Below, piece by piece: positions 8,217 to 16,986 of a stretch of DNA of 64,000 nucleotides; the first letter of the stretch is position 1; each line of letters starts with the position of its first letter. The stretch comes from Bradyrhizobium zhengyangense (GTDB lineage: Bacteria; Pseudomonadota; Alphaproteobacteria; Rhizobiales; Xanthobacteraceae). The stretch spans positions 1 to 64,000 of the forward strand of contig NZ_JAKLUA010000011.1 in assembly GCF_022012435.1 (NCBI RefSeq), written 5' to 3'. Under the pieces are notes generated by a model. It saw nothing but the letters and a program-made list of their open reading frames with translations, had not been told where the DNA came from and ran no database searches. The translations under genes were made by a program, and so were the position numbers.

Positions 8217-9418
8217 CTACTTGAGCCCTGAGCAGAACCGCTGAATGCGTGCACAGGCATCAAGGAGAACCTCGGTCGAGGTCGCATAAGACAATCGGAA
8301 ATTCGGCCCCTGGCCGAACGCGGCGCCATGCACGACCGCGGCGCCTTCCTCCTCGAGGAGTGCCGCGGCAAAATCCTCGTCGTTCCGGAGGAACTTACCG
8401 GAGCGGGTGCTCCTTCCGATCGCGTCTGCACAGGACGGGTAGACGTAGAAGGCCCCGTCGGGAACCGGGCATTTGAGATGATCCGCCTCGTTCAACAACG
8501 ACACGACGAGATCGCGCCTCTCCTTGAAGACAGAACGACTCTTGGCAATGTAATCCTGCGGGCCGTTTAGCGCTTCGACAGCCGCCCATTGCGCGATCGA
8601 GCAGGCACCCGACGTCTGCTGGCTCTGCAGCTTTTCGAGCTCCTTGATCAGCCTCTCGGGCCCACCCGCGTAACCGATGCGCCAACCGGTCATCGCGTAG
8701 GATTTCGAGACGCCATTGACCGTGAGGACTCGGTCGCGGAGAGCCGGCTCGACCTGCGCCATGGTGGTAAAGACAAAATTGCCGTAGGTGAGATGTTCAT
8801 AGATGTCGTCCGACAGCGTCCATACGTGCGGATGCCGGACCAGCACCTCGGAAAGAGCCTTCAATTCATCGCCGCTGTAGGCGGCACCGGTCGGGTTCGA
8901 CGGCGAGTTCAGAATCAGCCATTTCGTGCGCGGTGTAATGGCCGCCTCGAGCGCCGCCGCGGTCACCTTGAAACCGTCAGACAGACAAGTTGGCACAAAA
9001 CTGGCCTGCCGCCAGCAAACAGGACGAGATCCGGATAGCTGACCCAATACGGCGCGGGAATGATGACCTCGTCGCCCTTGTTGAGCGTCGCAAGGAGCGC
9101 GTTGAAGATCACGTTTTTGCCACCCGTCCCGACGATGGTTTCGCTCGGCTTGTAGTCGATCCCGTTCTCCCGTTTGAACTTCGCGGCAACTGCCTCCCGC
9201 AGCGCCGGCACGCCGGGCGTACCTGGGTACTTGGTCTCGCCCCTATCGATCGCCGCCTTGGCGGCCTCCTTGATGTTGTCCGGCGTATCGAAGTCGGGCT
9301 CCCCGACGGAGAGGAAGACGACATCACAGCCGGATTTCTTCAGTTCGCGCGCCTTGCGCGTGACGAAGATAGTGGCGGAGGGTTGAATGCGCTCGAGCGC
9401 GTCGGACACGAATGACAT
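8217..9418 (-). pseudogene. Class I pyridoxal-phosphate aminotransferase (aspartate type), frameshifted
   Basis: The N-terminal part begins at ATG 9418 behind AGGAAAGCAAG and reads MSFVSDALERIQPS, SVGEPDFDTPDNIKEAA and IPAPYWVSYPDLVLFAGGRP. The C-terminal part is in another frame: FVPTCLSDGFKV, LNSPSNPTGAAY, LSDDIYEHLTYG, the PLP-lysine motif NGVSKSYAMTGWRIGYAGG and FRLSYATSTE. The frames join at a T-run near 8997-9001, where one missing base explains the break. If real, it removes the PLP lysine. It is the last gene of the IclR-hyuAB-rraA run. An intact paralogue lies at 47216. A sequencing error cannot be excluded. Confidence 0.8.
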
Positions 9419-9464
9419 CTTGCTTTCCTGGAAAAATCCTTTGATTAGGGCGCTGACGATAGAA

Positions 9465-10166
9465 TCAGCGCCTCTCTTTCGCGTAGCGTTCCTTGGTCGC
9501 ATCGTTCGGTGGATATAGACCGTCGAGCAATGCTCCCGCCTTCACCTGATCGTAGACCCACTCCTCGAAGCGATCTTTCTCGAAGGCTTCGACCGCAACG
9601 GCTTCTGCGATCGCGGCCGGCACGACGACGGCACCGTCGTCGTCCGCAACCACGATGTCGCCGGGAAATATCGTAACGCCGCCGCACGCCACCGCGACCT
9701 GCGTGTCGGCACAGAAGAACTCGGACGGCGAGGGCGGCGCGGTGGTGCCGTCCGCCCAGATCGGCCAATTGAGTTTCTTCATGCCGACGAGGTCGCGTAT
9801 CGCTCCGTCGGTGACAAGACCTGCGATGCCTCGCGTCTGCATCCGAGCGCAGATGATGTCGCCGAACACGCCGGCCGACCGCAGCCCCATCGCATCCACG
9901 ACCACCACGGCGCCGGCGGGAATCTTCTCCATGACCGTGCGCGGCGACGTGGGGCCGGCTACGGCCATGGTCGTCGTGATATCTTCGCGCGCCGGCACAA
10001 AACGCATCGTGTAGGCCGGCCCCGCGATGCGCTTCTGCCCTTCCACCAGCGCCCGCGGTCCGCGCAGCGAGACACGGGCGAAGCCCTTCTGCCGAAGGAC
10101 AGTCGAGACGGTCGCGACGGCCGTCTTTTCGAGGGTTAGCAGGGCCTCAGTCGAAATATTCGTCAT
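9465..10166 (-). CDS. RraA-like / 4-hydroxy-4-methyl-2-oxoglutarate aldolase family protein
   Basis: This 233-residue protein matches the RraA/HMG-aldolase fold family. It has PAGAVVVVDAMGLRSAGVFG followed by DII, then GIAGLVTDGAIRDL and GDIVVADDDGAVVVP. Characterised relatives are divalent-metal-dependent pyruvate aldolases acting on 4-hydroxy-4-carboxy acids, or oxaloacetate decarboxylases. The Arg-Asp of GAIRD is the family's active-site pair. The gene starts 16 bases after the hydantoinase-like gene, so it belongs to the same transcript, and the substrate is probably a product of that pathway. The exact substrate is not deducible. Confidence 0.85.
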   Translation of the reverse strand: MTNISTEALLTLEKTAVATVSTVLRQKGFARVSLRGPRALVEGQKRIAGPAYTMRFVPAREDITTTMAVAGPTSPRTVMEKIPAGAVVVVDAMGLRSAGVFGDIICARMQTRGIAGLVTDGAIRDLVGMKKLNWPIWADGTTAPPSPSEFFCADTQVAVACGGVTIFPGDIVVADDDGAVVVPAAIAEAVAVEAFEKDRFEEWVYDQVKAGALLDGLYPPNDATKERYAKERR

Positions 10167-10182
10167 CGCCGCTCTCTTTCGA

Positions 10183-13100
10183 TCATGAAGCTTCGCGGTC
10201 GCGGTGGCCGTAAAGACGAGCGGCCGCTTCCTGCGACAGACGTCCTTCGAAGACGTCCCTCTCGATCAACGCCGCCGGTCGTTCCTTCGGGTTGCCGAGA
10301 CCACCACCGCCGGGCGTATGGATCACCAGCCGGTCGCCCGCCTCGATCGTCTGAAGCCCCTTGCCGGCGATCGGCCGTCCGGACGCGAGGCCGACATAGC
10401 CCGCCCCGCCGTTCTCGCCGCCCAGGCGTCCTCGCGCCGGATTCTTGACGCGCTCGAAGGCGGCGCTGAGCCGGAACGCGGTGCCGTCGGCGTTCTCGAC
10501 CTCGATGATTTGGCCGAGACCACCGCGCGTGCGCCCCGGACCGCCGCTGTCTATGCGGAGCTCCTTGCGCCAGAACACGAAGGGGATCTGCGTTTCCGCG
10601 ATCTCGATTGGCATGCACTGGATGCCCGTTGGGAACGCTGTCGCCGACAAGCCGTCCTTTGTGAAGCGGGCTCCCATACCGCCGCTGGTGGTAACCGTCA
10701 ACGAGTAGTTGCGCCCCTTGCGCTCTCCGACTGTGAAGGTCCCGCGCAGTGCGATATTCCACATGCACGAACTGCCCTCGGCGGGGATGCGCTCCGGCAG
10801 GATTTGCAAGAGGCAGCCAAACACCAGATCCGGCAGCATCTGGCCGATCACGTGCCGCGCTCCGACGGGCGAGGGCTTCCTGGCGTTGACGATGCAACCC
10901 TCCGGCGCGAGGACCTTCAACAGGGACAGAGATCCGGCATTGTTGGGAATGTCGTCAGCGATGGCGCAACTGATGGCGAAGGACGTGTAGGCGGTCGCGT
11001 AAGTCAAGGGAACGTTGATGCCCTTAATCACCGCGGGGGCGCTGCCGGCAAAGTCGACAACGATGCCGTCCTCGTTAATCGTCAGTGCGGCCCGGAGCGT
11101 CAGCGGCTCGTTGTAGCCGTCGACGATCATCTCGTTTCTCCAAGTTCCCTTCGGAAGCGACACGATCTCCTTAAGCACCGCTTGGCGGGAGCGCTCGAGA
11201 ATGAAGTCGGCGAGCTCCGAAAGATCATCGAGGCGAAACTCTGTCATTGTCTCTTGAAGCCGCCTGACGCCGACATCGTTGCACGCCGCGAGCGAGTAGG
11301 TATCCCCGATGGTGTCGACCGGAAGCCGCGTGTTAGCTTCGATCACCGCCATGAGCGTCTCGTTGACCGTGCCGGCGTCGATTAGCTTGATCAACGGAAT
11401 GTAGAGACCTTCCGCAAATACGTCCGGAGCTTCAGTCCCCGCGCCCAGCCCGCCAATGTCCATGAGATGGCTGGTGCAGGCGAACAGAGCGACACACTTG
11501 TCTTTGTGGAAGCAAGGCGTGACAACGACGAAGTCGTTGAGGTGGCCGGTTCCGAGCCACGGGTCGTTGGTGATATAGGCGTCGCCCGGCTTCATCGTTG
11601 TGGTCGGAAAGCGACCCAGAAAGTGTTTCACGGACTCTGCCATCGTGTTCACGTGGCCCGGCGTGCCGGTCACGGCCTGCGCCAACATCCGGCCGTAAAG
11701 GTCGAATACGCCGACCGAGACGTCGCCGCAGGCGCGGACTAGTGGACTGAAGGCGGTGCGGATCAGAATCTGCGCCTGCTCCTCAACGAGGGCCAGCAGA
11801 CGATTCCAGAGGACTTGATGGTGGATCGCGGAATTTAGATTTCGGGTTTCGACCGCCTGTTCCGAGGCGGCGATCCGCTGCATGACGATGCTGCCGTCCC
11901 CGTCGATGGAGGCGGAGAAGCGTGATGTGATGAAGGTCGTGGTCTCGTCCTCCACGATGAGTGCCGGGCCGCGGATGGTCAATCCATTTGCCATCTGCGA
12001 ACGATTGTAGGCGGGGACAACGATGGACTTCGAGGCCGTGCCATCAAAGACCTCGCGCACGCCTGCATCCGATGGCTCGCCGATGTTCCAAATGAGAGCT
12101 GTCGGTTCGACGGATTTGCGCGTCGTCGAGACAGTCACCGACCAGCTCAGGACCTCGATGGCAGCGCCCGGAATGAACCGGGTGAAGAGGCGTCCGTAGA
12201 GATCCTCAAACCATTCGCGCAGCACGGTGCCCGTCAGAGGCTTGGACCGGTCCGGCAGGACAACCGAGATTTCATGACCCTGGCCCACGTAGCGCATGTG
12301 CGCCACGCAACGCTCGACGAGCTCTGCGCCCTCGGTCTTCACCAGGGCGATGGTGTCGGCCGCCAAGGCGTCGAGAAAAGCGCCGATCTCGGCTGGATCG
12401 ACGGAAGCGAGATTGACGTGCTTGCTCCGGATCAGTTCAAAGGAGATCGGCGCCTCTAGGAATCCGACCGCCGAGCCGACGCCCGCGTTGCGCGGCACGA
12501 CCACCTTGCGGATGCCGACCTTCTCGGCAACCCAAGCGGCGTGCAGTGGGGCCGCACCGCCGAATGCGATCATCGTATAGTCGGCGATGGGCTCGCCGCG
12601 TTCGGCTGCGTGCACGCGGACCGCGCTCGCCATGCTTTCGCACACGGTCTCGGTGATGGCGAAGGCCGCCGTTTTGCTCGAAAGGCCGAGCTTCTTGCCA
12701 ACGGCGGCGTCGAGCGCACGGGAGGCTGCCTGCGGATCGAGTTGAACTCGTCCGCCCGCGAACGCGCCGGGATCCAAGAGCCCTAGCGCGAGGTCGGCGT
12801 CGGTCACTGTCGCCCCGGACCCACCACCCGGGTAACAGGCCGGCCCCGGCTGCGAGCCCGCGCTCTGCGGACCGACGGTGACCCTGCGGAGCCGGTCGAC
12901 GCCTGCGATGGATCCGCCGCCCGCTCCGATCTCGACGAGCTCGACGGCTGGGATCCGCAGCGGCAGCCCGCTGCCCTTCATAAAGCGGTGCGTCCGGTCG
13001 ACCTCGAACGAGTTGGCGGTGACCGGCTCGCCGTCCTGAATTAGGCAGACCTTTGCGGTCGTACCGCCCATATCGAAAGAGACGACCCGCTTGTCCCCAA

Positions 13101-13938
13101 GCCTGCGGGCGCGCTGTGCGGCGTAGATCGCTCCGCCCGCGGGGCCGGACTCGACCAGCCGGATCGGATAGCGTTTGGCGGTCTCGATGGAAGTCAGACC
13201 GCCTCCGGACGTCACTAGGAAAAGCCGACCGGTGAAGCCCGCTGCCGTGAGCGCCGCCTCCATCCTTTCAAGATAGCCGTTGATGAGCGGCTTCACGTAG
13301 GCGTTGGCGGCCGCTGTTGACGTGCGTTCGTACTCCCGGATTTCCGGGCAGACGTCGGACGACATTGTGATCGACAGGTCGGGCATCTGCCCGGCGAGGA
13401 AGCGCGCGGCCTTCCGTTCATGCTCCGAATTCGCATATGAATGCAGGAAAGCGATCGCCACGCTCTCGACAAGGCTTTTCCTGAGTTTGTTGACGATTTC
13501 GGCGAGCTCCGCGAGATCCAGTTCGAGCTTGACGTCGCCCTTTGCGTCGATGCGCTCGGCCACGGTGTAGCGGCGCTCTCTGGGTATCAGCGGCAGAGGC
13601 TTGGTTAGTTGCAGATCGTACTGGTCGTAACGCCCCTCACTGCCGACTTCCAACACGTCGCGGAAGCCAGCGGTCGCGATTAGTGCCGTCTTCGCGCCTT
13701 TACGTTCGAGCACCGCGTTCGTCGCAAGCGTCGTGCCATGGATGAAGACGTCGACTTTCGAGAAGTCGAGGTTGACCGTCGCGAGAAGCTGCTTCGCGCC
13801 GTTCATCAACCCGACCTCGGGCTGCGCAACCGTAGTGAGGACCTTGCGGGTGACCCTGCCGAAGGGGCCATCGAGCACCACGTCGGTGAACGTGCCGCCG
13901 ATGTCAATGGCAAGGCGGGTTTCGATCTTCTTGGTCAA
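10183..13938 (-). CDS. Fused hydantoinase A/B (5-oxoprolinase-like) protein
   Basis: This 1251-residue protein fuses HyuA and HyuB. It starts at TTG 13938 behind GGAGA. Residues about 5-690 are HyuA: LAIDIGGTFTDVVLDGPFGR, HGTTLATNAVLERKGAKTAL, VSFDMGGTTAKVCLI and VEIGAGGGSIAGVD. Residues about 695-1235 are HyuB: RNLNSAIHHQVLWNRLLALV, ACGDVSVGVFDLYGRMLAQA, ITNDPWLGTGHLNDFVVVTP and HTPGGGGLGNP near the end. Single-chain forms of this size are ATP-dependent 5-oxoprolinases or hydantoin-type hydrolases. It lies 25 bases downstream of an IclR gene and just upstream of rraA. Substrate could be 5-oxoproline, a hydantoin or a related cyclic amide; in bacteria such fusions also include acetone-carboxylase-like variants. 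Confidence 0.85.
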   Translation of the reverse strand: MTKKIETRLAIDIGGTFTDVVLDGPFGRVTRKVLTTVAQPEVGLMNGAKQLLATVNLDFSKVDVFIHGTTLATNAVLERKGAKTALIATAGFRDVLEVGSEGRYDQYDLQLTKPLPLIPRERRYTVAERIDAKGDVKLELDLAELAEIVNKLRKSLVESVAIAFLHSYANSEHERKAARFLAGQMPDLSITMSSDVCPEIREYERTSTAAANAYVKPLINGYLERMEAALTAAGFTGRLFLVTSGGGLTSIETAKRYPIRLVESGPAGGAIYAAQRARRLGDKRVVSFDMGGTTAKVCLIQDGEPVTANSFEVDRTHRFMKGSGLPLRIPAVELVEIGAGGGSIAGVDRLRRVTVGPQSAGSQPGPACYPGGGSGATVTDADLALGLLDPGAFAGGRVQLDPQAASRALDAAVGKKLGLSSKTAAFAITETVCESMASAVRVHAAERGEPIADYTMIAFGGAAPLHAAWVAEKVGIRKVVVPRNAGVGSAVGFLEAPISFELIRSKHVNLASVDPAEIGAFLDALAADTIALVKTEGAELVERCVAHMRYVGQGHEISVVLPDRSKPLTGTVLREWFEDLYGRLFTRFIPGAAIEVLSWSVTVSTTRKSVEPTALIWNIGEPSDAGVREVFDGTASKSIVVPAYNRSQMANGLTIRGPALIVEDETTTFITSRFSASIDGDGSIVMQRIAASEQAVETRNLNSAIHHQVLWNRLLALVEEQAQILIRTAFSPLVRACGDVSVGVFDLYGRMLAQAVTGTPGHVNTMAESVKHFLGRFPTTTMKPGDAYITNDPWLGTGHLNDFVVVTPCFHKDKCVALFACTSHLMDIGGLGAGTEAPDVFAEGLYIPLIKLIDAGTVNETLMAVIEANTRLPVDTIGDTYSLAACNDVGVRRLQETMTEFRLDDLSELADFILERSRQAVLKEIVSLPKGTWRNEMIVDGYNEPLTLRAALTINEDGIVVDFAGSAPAVIKGINVPLTYATAYTSFAISCAIADDIPNNAGSLSLLKVLAPEGCIVNARKPSPVGARHVIGQMLPDLVFGCLLQILPERIPAEGSSCMWNIALRGTFTVGERKGRNYSLTVTTSGGMGARFTKDGLSATAFPTGIQCMPIEIAETQIPFVFWRKELRIDSGGPGRTRGGLGQIIEVENADGTAFRLSAAFERVKNPARGRLGGENGGAGYVGLASGRPIAGKGLQTIEAGDRLVIHTPGGGGLGNPKERPAALIERDVFEGRLSQEAAARLYGHRDREAS

Positions 13939-13963
13939 GGAATGTCTCCGACAGATCCGGTGC

Positions 13964-14764
13964 TCATATGAGAAGCGACTTCAATGATTCCGCTTTCCGT
14001 CCGCACAATCCGACGAAGCGGTCGAATTCGTCATTGGTCAGCGTAGGCGATTTTTTGCAGTTGAGATTAAGCGTTCCGAAGATCGAGCCGTCGTGCCGAT
14101 ACAAAGGGAACGCAACTGTGCGCCATCCCATGACGAACTCGTCTTCCATCACGCTGTAGCCGCGTTTGCGCGCGGCCATGATCTCGGACTTGATGACTGC
14201 TTTATCGGTCTGCGTCGCCTCTGTCTGTGCGACCGGCTTCAGTTTCGCCAAGTAGGAGGTGAGCTCGTTTTCGGTCTTCTGGCCCAGCAGCACGCGACCG
14301 GCCGCGGTGCAGTAGGCGGGAAACCGCGTGCCCACCCCTAGCGATCGCGACATCAGTTGTTCGGGCATCGTGTAGGCGACGACGAGCACCTCTGCGCCGT
14401 CGAGGACGCCGACCAGACAGGATTGTCCTGTGATCCGCGAGAGCTCTTCACAGGCAGGCTGCAGCACCTGGGCGTGACCGCCGCTCGCAAGGTAGGACGT
14501 CGCAAAACGGACGACCTTTGGCGTCAGCCTGAAAGTACGACCCGAAGTCTCTGCATAGCCAAGCGTGGTCAGGGTGTGCAGGATCCTGCGGACGCTCGGC
14601 TTGGGAAGATCCGTCGCCCTTGCCAGATCGCTGATAGTCGGAGGCTCGCGATGATTGCCAAGTGTCTCGATGACGCTCAGGCTGCGCGATAGCACTTCGA
14701 GGAAATCGGGCCCGCGGCCCGCTGCCTGACGTCTTTCGGTGTCTTCGGCTCGCAACTTCGTCAT
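13964..14764 (-). CDS. IclR-family transcriptional regulator
   Basis: This is a 266-residue protein. The start at 14764 is chosen for the GGAG about 10 bases upstream; an upstream in-frame start at 14857 lacks this. The N-terminal winged helix covers FLEVLSRSLSVIETLG, TISDLARATDLPKPSVRRIL and HTLTTLGYAETSG. The C-terminal effector domain contains GTRFPAYCTAAGRVLLG and RGYSVMEDEFVMGWRTVAFP, with NLNCKKSPT near the end, as in PcaR/PobR-like members. It is in the same orientation as, and directly upstream of, the hyuAB-rraA-aminotransferase genes and probably controls them. Confidence 0.9.
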   Translation of the reverse strand: MTKLRAEDTERRQAAGRGPDFLEVLSRSLSVIETLGNHREPPTISDLARATDLPKPSVRRILHTLTTLGYAETSGRTFRLTPKVVRFATSYLASGGHAQVLQPACEELSRITGQSCLVGVLDGAEVLVVAYTMPEQLMSRSLGVGTRFPAYCTAAGRVLLGQKTENELTSYLAKLKPVAQTEATQTDKAVIKSEIMAARKRGYSVMEDEFVMGWRTVAFPLYRHDGSIFGTLNLNCKKSPTLTNDEFDRFVGLCGRKAESLKSLLI

Positions 14765-14953
14765 ATTGCATTCTCCGCGGCTGGACGGAAGCCCCGGGTC
14801 TCTGCCGCGTCGGCTACGACGATCTGCGGCGTGCAGTGATTCGGCAGGTGCCTGCATGGGTCGAAGCTGACGTCTGACAACCAGCCAAAGTCCATTTTGC
14901 GCTCGTGGCGTTCTACGAGATTACGGAGTTCACTCCTGGCGGGTTGTTGAGTT

Positions 14954-15928
14954 TCAGTTAATAACCAGGCCAAGCCGCGAGACAAGACTTGTCCATGCTT
15001 CTTGCGTCGCGGCGACCTCGGAGGCGGCATCACGACCAACGCTTGGCTTGCCGACGACGAAATTCTGCTTCATGATATTTTGCATCGCGCTGGTTGAAAC
15101 GATCTTGGTAAAAGTCTTCTCGAGGATATCCGTTATCTCCGCGGGAAGCTTTGCCGGACCAAACAGGCCAATGAAGCCGCCTCGCCAATCGAATTCGGCA
15201 GGATAGCCCAGGTTCTTAAATGTCGGAATGTTTGCAAAGCCGTCGACTTCATCGGGCGATAGCATCGCCAAAGCTTTGACCGTACGGGCCTCGATTTGAG
15301 GCGCTATCGTGCTCATCGTGCCCATTGCGCAGGCCACTTGGTTACTCAACAGATCGTTGAGCATCGGCGCTTCGCCCTTGTAGGGCACATGAACCATCTC
15401 GAGCTTGTTATAGTCGGAAAATAGCTGCTGAAAAGCATGGCTCGTGGTGCCGGCGCCAAAAGTGCCGTATGCAAGTCTTTTGCCGCGAGCGTAGGCGACA
15501 AATTCTTCCATCGTGTTGGCGGGAGACAGGGCGGGGACCACGAGTGGCATCACGGTCCGGCCGAGCGAGCCGATCGTCGTGAAATCGTCCACCGCATCAT
15601 AGAGTTTCTGGGCGGCAACGGCCGGCGCCTGTACAAGGCTCGACGAATTGAAGAGCAAGGTGTGGCCATCAGGGTTAGCGCGCGCGACCTCTAAAGAGCC
15701 AATCATGCCCCCAGCTCCCGCGCGGTTATCCACGATCACCGTCTGGCCAAGCTCGGTCGAAAGGGTTTGTCCTAGCGACCGAGACAGCACGTCGACAACG
15801 CCGCCGGCAGGGAATGGGCAGACCAACCTTATCGTTCTGGTCGGATAACTGGCAGACCGGGCAAAAGGCGCATTGGCCATGACGGCCGTCCCAATAACGC
15901 CGACGTGGAATAACCGTCGCGTAATCAT
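14954..15928 (-). CDS. TctC/Bug-family periplasmic solute-binding protein
   Basis: This 324-residue protein starts at ATG 15928 behind GGAGACAGC. It has an N-terminal export signal (MITRRLFHVGVIGTAVMANA) and the Bug signature YPTRTIRLVCPFPAGGVVDV, plus VIVDNRAGAGGMIGSLEVAR. The end is also typical (KLPAEITDILEKTF). Bug proteins capture carboxylates or other small organic molecules in the periplasm; the TctA/TctB membrane partners are not nearby. It is co-oriented with the IclR operon but separated from it by about 190 bases. Confidence 0.9.
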   Translation of the reverse strand: MITRRLFHVGVIGTAVMANAPFARSASYPTRTIRLVCPFPAGGVVDVLSRSLGQTLSTELGQTVIVDNRAGAGGMIGSLEVARANPDGHTLLFNSSSLVQAPAVAAQKLYDAVDDFTTIGSLGRTVMPLVVPALSPANTMEEFVAYARGKRLAYGTFGAGTTSHAFQQLFSDYNKLEMVHVPYKGEAPMLNDLLSNQVACAMGTMSTIAPQIEARTVKALAMLSPDEVDGFANIPTFKNLGYPAEFDWRGGFIGLFGPAKLPAEITDILEKTFTKIVSTSAMQNIMKQNFVVGKPSVGRDAASEVAATQEAWTSLVSRLGLVIN

Positions 15929-15951
15929 GCTGTCTCCGCTCGTACGTTCAG

Positions 15952-15965
15952 CGTACATTTGTACG
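15952..15965. promoter_or_regulatory. Palindrome CGTAC-N4-GTACG upstream of the Bug gene
   Basis: The inverted repeat CGTACATTTGTACG lies 24 bases upstream of the Bug gene start, and a further CGTAC occurs at 15941-15945. The position suits an operator. The regulator is unknown; the nearby IclR protein is a possibility only. Confidence 0.35.
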
Positions 15966-16215
15966 TAGTGGAGCACAGATTGCACGAGATCGTCAAACTC
16001 TAAAAACGTCGTCCCGTGCCCGCCCTGGTATGCCGACGTCGCCCGAGAATAGAATCTCGGAATCCATTTCCAGGATGAAGAGGCTGAGCGAAGTATCGAG
16101 ATTACGCACAGTCCTCGCGCGCATGCCGACCTCCGCGCTGTTGGTAGGAGCGGCGATAGCGCAGCTTCTTCGCCGGTCGCTCAGATGCCGACACGATCTC
16201 GCTACAATTCCGGGA

Positions 16216-16330
16216 TGCTGACGGAGAGGTTTGCGATGCGCCAGTCGCGTGCGGCCGGCGACAAGCTGTTCGTCGACTGCGCTGGCGACCGCGGGGGTGA
16301 TCGAGGGATTCGCCGGCGAACGGCGCACCG
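16216..16330 (+). pseudogene. IS21-family IstA fragment
   Basis: The frame MRQSRAAGDKLFVDCAGDRG matches the catalytic-domain start of IS21 IstA proteins (usually MRQ-x-H-x-AGEKLFVDYAGD). Only about 35 residues remain before homology switches to IS66. It is a short relic. Confidence 0.55.
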
Positions 16331-16575
16331 CGCCGACATCGCGAAAGCGATCAACTTGCTGCTGAACCGGTGGGCCGCGTTCACCCGCTTCCCTCACCAA
16401 CAACGCTGCTGAACAGCGCGAGGGTGTCGGCCGGCAGATGAAACTCGACCTTCGCCGGCTCAGACGCCGGTAATCACCGTGCTAGAGGGCGTCTACACGA
16501 TCATCGAACCTGCAAGATGACCGATGATGATCCCAAAGCGTGGCTCTCGGACGTCCTGCGCGGCTACTTGTGCGT
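16331..16575 (+). pseudogene. IS66 TnpC remnant
   Basis: IAKAINLLLNRWAAFTRF, then LTNNAAEQREGV and, in another frame, KMTDDDPKAWLSDVLRGYL are recognisable pieces of the C-terminal part of an IS66 TnpC transposase. The DDGR segment is deleted and the frames are scrambled. It abuts the IS21 fragment, recording nested insertions and deletions. Confidence 0.6.
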
Positions 16576-16940
16576 CCAGCCAACAGAGTCGCCGACCAGC
16601 TGCTGTGGAATTGAAGGCCTCTCAGCAAGCCATCGTCGCTCCCTGACGAGCGTTACCTGCGCTATCTGGGGTCTTCTGGATGCGCACAGAAAAATCACAG
16701 CAACGACGCATCAAAGAGCGGCCCCAGCGGAGCTTTCGATATCCGCCGATGCTTGCCTGAAGGCGCTCGCACGCTCTTTTTCTTAGATTTGCGACGTCTC
16801 CTTCAATGGCTTCGTCATCGGGAAGTTCAGTTCCGATAGCTTAAAAGGCCAAGATGAGTAGTTGTAGCAGAGCCACGTCTGAAATCCGCGGGCGAGATCG
16901 CATCATGAGCTCAGACCCGATAGCGTTGACACATCGCCAA
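16576..16940. other. Gap between IS relics and the PrpD operon
   Basis: No convincing gene is seen. The downstream end leads into the operator-like palindrome at 16943. Confidence 0.45.
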
Positions 16941-16942
16941 AT

Positions 16943-16964
16943 GATAGTATTATGCACTACTACC
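16943..16964. promoter_or_regulatory. Site A: inverted repeat TAGTA-N8-TACTA
   Basis: The sequence is GATAGTA, then eight bases (TTATGCAC), then TACTACC. It lies about 22 bases before the PrpD start codon. Three more copies with identical spacing occur at 29699, 37167 and 48708, each in front of a catabolic gene, so a shared operator is likely. Confidence 0.65.
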
Positions 16965-16986
16965 ATCATCTTTGTGGAGCCTTTCG

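Larger units (their letters stand above)
6553..8231 (+). pseudogene. Small signal-peptide-like ORF split by IS5-type insertion
   Basis: From ATG 6553 the frame reads MTKNKATIAAMAAGGAVAIT and runs into the IS element at 6626. Removing the element plus one copy of its 6-bp target joins this frame exactly to TFATNCASSGLRCVPWAP, which ends at TGA 8229-8231. The restored ORF has 49 codons, a hydrophobic N-terminus and a possible lipobox-like ATNC. It could be a real small exported peptide or chance read-through. Confidence 0.35.

Noticed and set aside
10204..11385. Long plus-strand open frame of 393 codons
   Set aside because: It is entirely antisense to the fused hydantoinase gene, has no family motif, and arises from the GC-rich codon pattern of the real gene.
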